A stretch of 64,000 bases of DNA, taken from Lamellibrachia satsuma (Eukaryota; Annelida; Polychaeta; Sabellida; Siboglinidae). The notes beneath the pieces are model-generated. The model did not search any database. It saw nothing but the letters and a program-made list of their open reading frames with translations, and was not told the DNA's origin. Both the position numbers and the translations under genes were made by a program. Shown in pieces: positions 54,432-64,000 of the stretch. Each line of letters opens with the position of its first letter. Position 1 is the first letter of the stretch. The DNA lies in NCBI GenBank assembly GCA_033239005.1, contig BSQZ01000015.1, forward strand, positions 5,262,001-5,326,000. Reading direction: 5' to 3'.

Positions 54432-55286
54432 AGAAAAGTTCGTCTGCTGGCGCTGGCGTTGCCGTTGGCGGTGTCGCTGACCGGCGTGACGACGACGCTG
54501 TCGTCGACGTTGAAGGTAGGGAGAGTGACGGGACGGCGAAGAACACTGAGAGTGAACTAAGCATGATACTGTTTTGCAAGTACTGCTGCAAGTATGAGAA
54601 AGCAGGCAGTTTTGTCGTCGGCTCCCCAGTATTTAAATTAGAGAATATCAAAGCTCATAATAGTTCTGCAAGCCATATGAAATGGGTTTTAAGAGAGAAA
54701 GCAGAAAGCAACCCAAGGTCAAGTGTGGCGGACAAAACGATGGACCAACTGGAAAAAGCGACATTTGACAAAATGTGTAAGCTTTTCAGGAACGCACATG
54801 CCACTGCCAGACACTTAATTAAGACCGTATACAGACTTTGTGTGGATGTGGAAGTGCAAAGAAGTCATCGAGAAGTTCGGAAAGAAGGATGGGCCTTCTC
54901 TGAAGATGATTAATGACAAAGGCAAGTTTCTTGGAGAGACAAGAGACACAGTGCCCCAATTTACTGGGACTAATTGACCTGATCCTCACCCTTCCTGCCT
55001 CTTCAGCAGATGCTGAAAGGGGGTTCCCCGCATGAAGTTTGTTAAATCGGACTGGAGAAGCAGGCTGTCAGACACACATCTGTCAGATCTAATGACATTC
55101 GTGCTGGAAACCCCTGATGTGGACCAGTTTGATCCATCATCTTCAGTGAAGCATTGGAACCATGCTGGGTCCAGGGCAAGGAGGCCCAATATCACCATTG
55201 ACATTGGTGACATTGATGATGACTCTGATGAGTCGGAGATAGACGAAGATGCAGTTGCGCAAATCCTGAAAGATTTAATTCACTGA
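54432..55286 (+). pseudogene. hAT transposase (ZNF862-like) with its core deleted
   Basis: The frame 54435-54913 has an acidic, Ala/Val-rich start and a TTF-type zinc-finger region: FCKYCCKYEKAGSFVVGSP, then NIKAHNSSASHMKW. After 54905 the sequence jumps to the hAT dimerisation end: LPASSADAERGF (at 54990-55030, in shifted frames), FVKSDWRSRLSDTHLSDLM, then an acidic tail. The RNase H-like catalytic domain, several hundred residues, is missing. A stop at 55035 and frameshifts separate the parts. Confidence 0.7.
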
Positions 55287-55299
55287 CACTGCCTGGTGA

Positions 55300-56640
55300 C
55301 ATTGTGGAGGACCCGAGAGTCGAGTCATGCGGCCGTTGACAACGCCCAGAACCTCGGGATCTGATTTAGTACTAATTGAATAAAATAATTACGTTGCATT
55401 GTCAATTATGAAATTTATATTTATTTGTTCATGTTATGTTTAAGGAGCATTGCAGGTCAACATACAAATTTGCGTTAAAAGGTCGCATTTTGACGATGTC
55501 CACCAAAAATGGGGACTAGTGATTTTTCATGGGGAAGAGTAACATATTAAGGCAACTACTACCCCTGGCGAGTGGGTTAAATTTCTTAATTTCGAACCCT
55601 CACTATAAAGGGCTCTGGAGTCGGAGGCGAACGCTAGACCTACAAACATAATATTATGGCTTTTGCATTGAATATAAATTTCGGTGAGCATGAGGTAAGT
55701 CAAAGGATATATTTTTAAATCAGAGATTATATTTTCATAAACCAATCAGGTACTTTTTCTCCTAAATATTTCCCCGATCAATAGAAATGCTAAAATTGTG
55801 CTGCTTCCAGTCAGCCAACAGAGCTTTGTCACCAGTGACCTGGCACGCACCAAATTTCAGTTCCATTTAATTTCCAATAGTTATTGTTTTCATAAAATCT
55901 CAACAGTAATTATATTTTGGATCTCATAAAAAAACACAACTGTACCGCAAATCAACCGACCTGCAGTGGAATTTTCTTGAAATCCTACCATTTCGTTTTC
56001 TAAAAAATTAACTTAAGATATATTGTTCTCCGTCGGCGTCTGTATAGTCGACGAAACTTGGGTTTTCTCGGCTGGGATCCTACCGTTGTCTCGTGCGTGT
56101 GGGGAAAGATCATTCATTTACTTGCGGGTTCATAAAGTACTAGCTATTTTGAGAAAGACCCCCTTTTCGAGGACATTTCGACACTGATTCTTTTAAATAA
56201 TATAAATAAGTGTTACTATATATATATATATATATATCGTGAACTTTCACCTCTTAATATTTTCGAAATTACACGATTTAGCGATGAAATAAAATATGTA
56301 AGCTTTCTGACATATATTACGGTAATTATTAACATACCAATAAAAAAGGAAAATAGCACGCCTAGAAGAAATGAACGGCACGAACCCAGAAAATAAAGAC
56401 CGAAAAAAAATGGCTGCAGACATAAATGGATGGCGTCGATTTCTCTAAGGCGGCACAGAGAGTAAGTAAAGTAATAAATCTTCACATTTGAAGGCGAAAT
56501 TAATATAACGGTTTTCGTCGGATCATTTATTGGTCAAATCCCCGTTTTAGGCCTATTAAAATTGTCTGGCGATAGCCTACTACAGTACCCGTTACCAGTA
56601 ATAAATGAAGAATATGGTCTAAAACGAATGTTTGGGCTGC
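55300..56640. other. Intergenic stretch, TA microsatellite only
   Basis: A TA run at 56217-56238. No gene, array or transposon terminus recognised. Confidence 0.5.
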
Positions 56641-56649
56641 TTTAATTAT

Positions 56650-56755
56650 AGAAATCGTGCAGTCTACAACAGGGCAAGCTGTTCCACGTGTGCTGTGTGG
56701 CGTGTAAAGAAGCAGTAAGTGAGCGTCAGGGTCTCATGAAGACCCATATCAAGGT
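56650..56755 (+). pseudogene. BED-type zinc-finger fragment
   Basis: The frame reads QQGKLFHVCCVACKEAV, then LMKTHIK, like the CxxC...HxxxxH part of hAT/CGBP1-type zinc fingers (GKLFCxxC...VxxHIKS). Too short to assign further. Confidence 0.35.
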
Positions 56756-57859
56756 AATTCGTACCCAAGACGATTCCTAATCGAGATGCTTCGTAGCCAA
56801 CAACAACCGAATACTAACTAGTGAAATTGGCATACATTAAGTACCGGTATTATCATTATTGTTGTTAAATTAAACAATACTGTGCGCGCAAACACACACA
56901 ACATTGTGGACTAGTATACGTAAATGTAACATTAAAAAATAACCCAACATTATCATAACATTACACGTGCCAAAATAAATATGCGAAGCATGTTGGGAAA
57001 TGAAACAATCCAGTATTTGAATCGTCATATGTTCTAGTAGTACCATGCCCCCCACAAAAAGGGGCCTCACAATTTTTTTTTATTTCGGGCTAAGCTGTCA
57101 GGGATGACAAATTTTGCTGCAAATGTCTGTACCCGCAAGAGGAATATTACATTGAACCCTCTAGACTGCGGTCGAGCGGAAGAGTCCAGTTGGGATTCTT
57201 GCCAGAGTTTTCCTGTTATCACTTTCGTTGCCCCCTCGGTGTGTCAAAGAGACAACCAAAGCGTACTCAGTGACCGCTTTGGATTTCTCCGCAACTTGAC
57301 GGTGATGGAAGTAATGGAACCAAGAGAGATGCGACAGGCTGCTGGGAAACGTATTCCTGGGATATGGATGACACTCTTGGCAATGAGCTGACCCATTTTG
57401 GTGGACTAGTTGCTGAAACTTTCAAGGTGTCCTAGAGCATGAAGTCTCACCAGAGGCGACGATATTAGTTAAGGAGTACACTCGGGACATCAAGCGTTGC
57501 GTTCCGACTTCCGTTTCCCAGTATGCACTGAGTCATTTCCATTCAGCAGGGATCATTTCAGCTCTGTGGGGGTCATATCCGGTCAGTCGGGGTCGTACCC
57601 GGTCAGAAGGGATCAAAATCGCCTTTTCTTACGCAACAAGCTAATGCAGACGGTATCGGATCTGCTATGACAAATAGAAAAAAAAATATGTTTACGTCGG
57701 CAGCGAGATAAATTCCTATTTTCGAGCATTATGGCTAGATGGAGGGGGTAACAATTTCTAGCATAGGGGCGTCTTGCCCCGTCTCACCGTACACGTAATA
57801 GTGTTTACAATGTGACAATGTGGTAACGAATTATTTGAACAGATGGTGTATGCATTTCT

Positions 57860-58290
57860 CTGATGACGTATGTTAACTCTCGTCAGGTGTTCCCTCTCAG
57901 ATGACATATGTCAACTCTCATCAGGTGTTCTCTCCTTGATGACGTAAGTCAACTCTCATCAGGTGTTCTCCCACAGATGACGTATGTCAACTCTCGTCAT
58001 GTATTCTCTCCTAGATGACGTGTGTCAATTCTCGTCAGGTGTTCTCTCCTAGATTGCGTATGTCATCTCACATCAGATGTTCTCTCTCAGATGTAATATG
58101 TCAATACTTGTCGAGTGTTCTCTTTCAGTTGGTGTATGTAAACTCTCGTCAGACGTTCTTTCCTAGATGACGTATAACAACTCTAGTCAGGTGTTCTCTC
58201 TCAGATGACGTATGTCAACTCAGATGACGTATGTCAACTCTCGTCAGATGTTCTCTCTCTGATGACGTATGTCAACTCTCATCATTTGTT
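57860..58290. repeat. 38-39-bp minisatellite
   Basis: About 11 copies of GATGACGTATGTCAACTCTC plus GTCAGGTGTTCTCTCTCA (38 bp), moderately diverged. Followed to 58640 by irregular TCATCACTCTTGTAC-like repeats. Confidence 0.88.
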
Positions 58291-58639
58291 CTTACACGCA
58301 CGCACACGTACACGTACACGCACACATTGTCCCTCAAGTATCGTATCTCACTCTTCACTTTTGTATTTTCAGTCGTGTGTCTTCATCATTTAACCACTCA
58401 TGTATTCACGTATCTTCATCATTATTATGCCTTCGTCACTAATTTATCTTCACCATTCGTGTATCTTTATCACTCTTGTACTTCTGTCACTCATTTATTT
58501 TCTCAAGTATTGTACCTTCATCACTCTTGTACCACCATCACTCATTTATCTTTACTTGTAGTGTATCTTAATCACTCTTGTACCATCATCACTCATTTAT
58601 ATTCACCACCACTCATGAATATTCATCACTCGCGTGTTA

Positions 58640-60494
<1,855 letters not shown>

Positions 60495-60799
60495 ATATTT
60501 CGTAAAGATTATAATACTTGCTCTTGGAATAAGATGTTTTGTGCTGCTATGACAAGATAACCCATTTAGACATGGTGTTGCTTCTGCTGCTACCACAACT
60601 ACTTCTACTATTAAATCGAGAAGTTGTCGATGGTGTGACGACTTACCGGCAGCTCGCCTGTGAAATTGACATCGTCGAAGTTAGGAAGATGCTGAAATAA
60701 CAAAATACAATGTTAGAATCACAAAACAGATGCACTATTATTGTTGCTCGATATAAACAGAGTCAACATTGTTACCTGTATCACGCAACACAAGAAATC

Positions 60800-60975
60800 A
60801 TGTGAGCATCACATGACGTAAATACACTGTCAGTGTCACATGACATTAATACACTATCAGCACTATATGACATAAATGCACTATCAGTATTACAGGACAT
60901 AAATACACTGTCAGTATTACATGACATAAATACACTGTCAGTATTGCATGAGGTAAATACAATATCAATATTAAT
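60800..60975. repeat. 31-bp minisatellite
   Basis: Five to six copies of ATGACATAAATACACTGTCA plus GTATTACATG, period about 31 bp, upstream of the 3' end of the apolipophorin-like gene. Confidence 0.88.
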
Positions 60976-61540
60976 ACACTGTCAGTAAATGTAGCTGTAT
61001 GTAATATTATGTAACGATCGTCCCCCTCTTAAAGAAAAACTAAAAGTCACAATGGCACGTTGGGCAGACATGTTACGGGTGTATGCCATTAACACGAAAC
61101 TGTTGGCAGTTGTCTATATAGATGTATATTAAAAAAAATTTTTTTACAGTATTAAAACAATATGTGACCAAAGAACCTTAAATATGTGTTTAGATATATA
61201 GGTTTATTTTGCTTCGTTGTAATGGTTCTGCTGGAAATTACCAATCGTTAATAAAAAAATAGGCATAATTGATTGCATTCACTTTATACACACAATACTG
61301 TTAGTGTTTTGAAATCTAACGCCTAACTACACACCGCATTCACACCCACATAACCATGGAACGGTCCACTATTCCTCCTAGGTGAGTTACCCCCCCCCAG
61401 GTGTGTTAACCCCCTAGGTGCGTTAAGTAAATTGCTAAACGCTCATCTGCGTTCTGTGTATACATTTTGTTAAAGCCATAGGTTTATGCAAATGTTACTA
61501 GTTGTTTAAATAAAAAAAGTATACAACAAGTCAGAGGACG

Positions 61541-61893
61541 TTATGTAGACCACCCATACAGACAGCCCAGACCTACATTGTAGATGGGCGCTGGAGTCTG
61601 GCAGTCGCGGCACACCGCCATGCCTGTACCCGTCATGTCCGGTACGCATTCGCAAATTTGGCAAGCAGTCGGCGCGGCCTTCTTTGCAATTACTCGCACC
61701 ATCACGTCAACGAAGCGCTTCTGCGAGTTGCGCTTTCCACTCAACCACTTGATAGTGTTGAAGAGCGAACCTCCCGTCTCCTCGCTCAGGGCCACGCATA
61801 GGTCTTTCGGCATCATCGCCTGTTTGCGCAGCACCTTGTCTCCCCTCAGGTTCTTGACGTGCTTGCGTGTGAAGATCGCGCTGCGGTCAGCAC
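61541..61893 (-). CDS. Apolipophorin-like terminal exon
   Basis: Acceptor GTGTGTCAG, stop TAA at 61543-61541. It encodes ADRSAIFTRKHVKNLRGD, FPKDLCV-type text (MMPKDLCVALSEETGGSLF) and the final cysteine cluster. A possible AATAAA on - is at 61208-61203. Confidence 0.85.
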
Positions 61894-64000
61894 CTGACAC
61901 ACGCACATACACAGTTAATGTGTGATTCGTTAAACTCCATTTATGTACGTCTAACAATCTGCTTAGATGCTACATGGCTTGATTAAATGAAATATGAATA
62001 TTTATGGGAGAAATACTGTAGAGAACTCGACGACAAGGGCATATTGACAATAGATTGCTTAGACTAGGCGCACGTATCCATAGTCAGAAATAAAGACATT
62101 TGAGTTAGATGTTACCAACGCAGGTGGCTTACTTTTTACCCGAGTAACAGGTTTTGTGATATAGACTACATTGTAGATTACATGCAGAGAAAATTTATTT
62201 ATGCATATCATTTCATTATTCTACAAGATTGTTAACCAACGCAAGAAGCTCCAGTCGACAAGAAAGCCATTGGCTTATCGAGAGTACAACAATTTCTCAC
62301 CTATGTGTTGCCGCCCTTTCTAGATATATGTAAGTTCTGTTTTAAAACATACGGATATCGTTGGCATTTATACAACCAATAGGTTGTGTGTTCCATTTCC
62401 AATAATTCGTCGTCCTCTCTTTGTTTACATTGTTCTTTTGCTTTGGCTACTGCGTGTCTTTTAGTTTTACTACTGTCGTTAAGTTTGAAGAAAATATTTG
62501 AATCACTATCTTTATAAACACTTAATATTAAAACATACCTAAGTGGTCTTCTCTTTATATCCTGGTCTCTGGTGTTGTTAAACCTCCACACACACAAACT
62601 CTAGCCGGTGATGGATAGTTAACTCACCAAATATGAATGACTGTTTCGACGACTTGCTGCGTAGACGGATGTCGTGCTGCATCAACACGTGAAGGCGGAT
62701 GTCCTTGGCCAGCAGGAGGCGCTGCATGTCGGCGTACGTGACGGCGTCTTCCTGGCATGCGTCGCATGGCAGGAGCAAGATGTTCTTAGAGGCGCCCATG
62801 CGGAATGGATAATCAGCGGCTAAGCGGACGGCCAACATCGAGTCGTCGTTGTCTCCCCCCTCCATCGTCCACTTGTCGAGACCCAGCAGCACCTTGTCGC
62901 GTGTATTCATAAGTTGACCATCAATCGTATGACTGTGGACGCTGTCGCACACTCCGGCTCCTCCGTACCCGACGATGCCATAGTTGATGCTCTTCAAACC
63001 TGAAGCCACAGGCAACAGTCTTTCTGAATAACGTGAACCAACGCTGAGGCGAAAACGTCGAAGAGAGGAATGGAGAACATATATATATATATTCTTCATT
63101 CCTCTCCGTTCCTCCCCATTCCTATATTATATGTGTGCGCCAACAAATGGAAAACGAATACAGCAGCAGGCATGTGGTGCTGATTCCATTAGTACATTTT
63201 GAACTTCGGTTTTATTTTATGATTTAACAGCGCCGCTGTTACTGATACCATCGTCATCATATGCCGTCTGTCATTAGACGATAACGACGCTGATGTTTCA
63301 GCGTTGCTGTGTGATGCACGTACCTCTCGCCTTCAGCGCCTTCTCCAGGCCATTAATGGAGTCTTTGAGCTTCTCGTGGATGCGCTTGTTACACGCCGCG
63401 TGCTGCATGACAATGATGATGTCGGCGGCGGTCGGCACTTGCTTGCCTCGCAGTGTCACCTCCTCGCCCGGCATGAAGTAACCGTCAGGCTTGGCACACT
63501 TGCCTGGACAACAACATGTGTTGTCAACGACGTGTTATGTGTGCACACATGCATACATTACAAGCACGCACGCACACAGACGTATGTCACATATGTGCTT
63601 GACATTATTTGTTTGATCATTACAATTACATAGTAAACCTGTTTCTTGTGTATCGTTCCTTCAAACAAGCGCTTGTTGTTCCGAAACGTTACATTTGAAA
63701 GGAAGACGAAAACTTGTCACTTACTGCAGACAGCTGGTAGTCGTAGTGGCACCCCCTGGTGGCGACATTCGTTGACGTACATCGAGCTGACGTCACACAC
63801 GTCCTCGTCCGTCTCGATTCGGTTAACGTTGGTCTTCATGTCGTTGAGGCACATCGTGAAGAACGGTTTCGGGTCGACCAGCATAAAACACGGACGGAAT
63901 GGCGAGACGCCTTCGACGAAGTACTTGGCGCACAGCCTGTAGCGACGGTTGGTCGGCTCTGCGGCGACCTGTTGGGCGCGGTTGGCGACGCGGCAGCGCT
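61541..64000 (-). CDS. Large lipid transfer protein, apolipophorin-like, 3' part of gene (four exons, 5' partial)
   Basis: Exons 63725-64000, 63324-63503, 62628-62999 and 61541-61893 on - join without frame breaks to 392 residues plus stop TAA. Proteins of this family carry lipid in circulating particles. Residues 1-92 are the end of a VWD domain with its C8-type cysteines (RLCAKYFVEG, TMCLNDM, VCDVSSMYVNECR). Residues about 112-270 look like a VWA-type fold: ADIIIVMQHAAC, then GIVGYGGAG and KNILLLPCDAC. The tail has FADRSAIFTRKH-like text and a cysteine cluster, CQICECVPDM ... CRDC. VWD followed by this tail is the arrangement of invertebrate apolipophorins rather than vitellogenins, which end near VWD. 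The lipid-binding N-terminus lies beyond 64000. No damage seen. Confidence 0.8.
62628..62999 (-). CDS. Apolipophorin-like exon: VWA-like domain
   Basis: Acceptor GTGGCTTCAG, donor G|GTGAGTTA. The acceptor was chosen over one 33 bases upstream because the phase and the KARG-LKSINYGIVGYGG join fit. It encodes GIVGYGGAGVC, WTMEGGDNDDSM and RMGASKNILLLPCDAC. Confidence 0.83.
63324..63503 (-). CDS. Apolipophorin-like exon: start of VWA-like domain
   Basis: Acceptor TTGTCCAG, donor G|GTACGTGC. The first two bases complete a Ser codon. It encodes KCAKPDGYFMPGEEV and ADIIIVMQHAACNKRIHEKL. Confidence 0.85.
63725..64000 (-). CDS. Apolipophorin-like exon: end of VWD domain (runs off the window)
   Basis: Donor A|GTAAGTGA. 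It encodes RCRVANRAQQ to LRLPAVC with at least six cysteines in VWD/C8 spacing. The exon continues beyond the window edge. Confidence 0.85.

Noticed and set aside
57104..57391. 95-codon frame MTNFAANVC...
   Set aside because: Not recognised, no splice or repeat support; kept as no call.
63304..63942. Forward frames at 63304-63633 and 63646-63942
   Set aside because: Antisense shadows of apolipophorin-like exons, which have splice sites and family motifs on -.

Overview
The window is animal (metazoan) nuclear DNA. Three split genes with GT-AG introns, AATAAA signals and animal protein families are visible, embedded in transposon relics and tandem repeats. The mix of invertebrate-type apolipophorin, peroxidasin, Ty3/gypsy, piggyBac, hAT, pogo-like and CR1/Jockey-type LINE pieces suggests a marine invertebrate, most likely a lophotrochozoan such as a mollusc. 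The species is inference only.

Host genes. (1) The 3' end of a peroxidasin gene runs on + from 3624 to 9283 in five exons: end of the heme peroxidase domain, a basic RKRR processing site, a coiled coil and a C-terminal VWC domain. (2) A complete acyl-CoA thioesterase 13 (ACOT13/THEM2) gene lies on -, in three exons at 51721-51632, 12893-12709 and 10305-10134, giving 148 residues with all four active-site residues. Its first intron is about 38.7 kb and holds most of the window. Peroxidasin and ACOT13 are tail to tail. (3) The 3' end of a large lipid transfer protein (apolipophorin-like) gene lies on - from 64000 to 61541 in four exons: end of a VWD domain, a VWA-like domain and a cysteine-rich tail.

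Layout. 0-2 kb: decayed LINE. 2.3-9.3 kb: peroxidasin, whose introns carry 43-bp, 25-bp and 24-bp arrays and two hAT-type MITEs. 10.1-12.9 kb: ACOT13 exons 3 and 2 around a 22-bp array. 13.2-14.8 kb: 45-bp array derived from a tRNA-like (SINE) head. 15-23 kb: LINE tail, two nested 5' gypsy fragments, a 2.2-kb 28-30-bp array, a THAP fragment and a deleted gypsy element with both LTRs and its target-site duplication. 25-26 kb: pogo-like transposase tail. 26.4-30.6 kb: a decayed zinc-finger/recombinase-like ORF apparently split by a Jockey-type LINE. 30.8-31.2 kb: 16-bp array. 31.6-37 kb: an unclassified DNA transposon with repeated GTCTTTACCGTTA motifs at both ends. 37.6-44.9 kb: a piggyBac element carrying a gypsy element inserted in its transposase gene. 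46.7-48.2 kb: duplicated block with 36-bp arrays. 48-50 kb: LINE pieces and a cysteine-rich ORF. 51.6-51.7 kb: ACOT13 exon 1. 53-54 kb: two-copy 0.55-kb duplication. 54.4-55.3 kb: hAT transposase lacking its core. 57.9-61 kb: arrays and a long AT microsatellite. 61.5-64 kb: apolipophorin-like gene.

The host genes are independent housekeeping or secreted-protein genes. The mobile elements are mostly dead, and many long open frames are by-products of tandem repeats.
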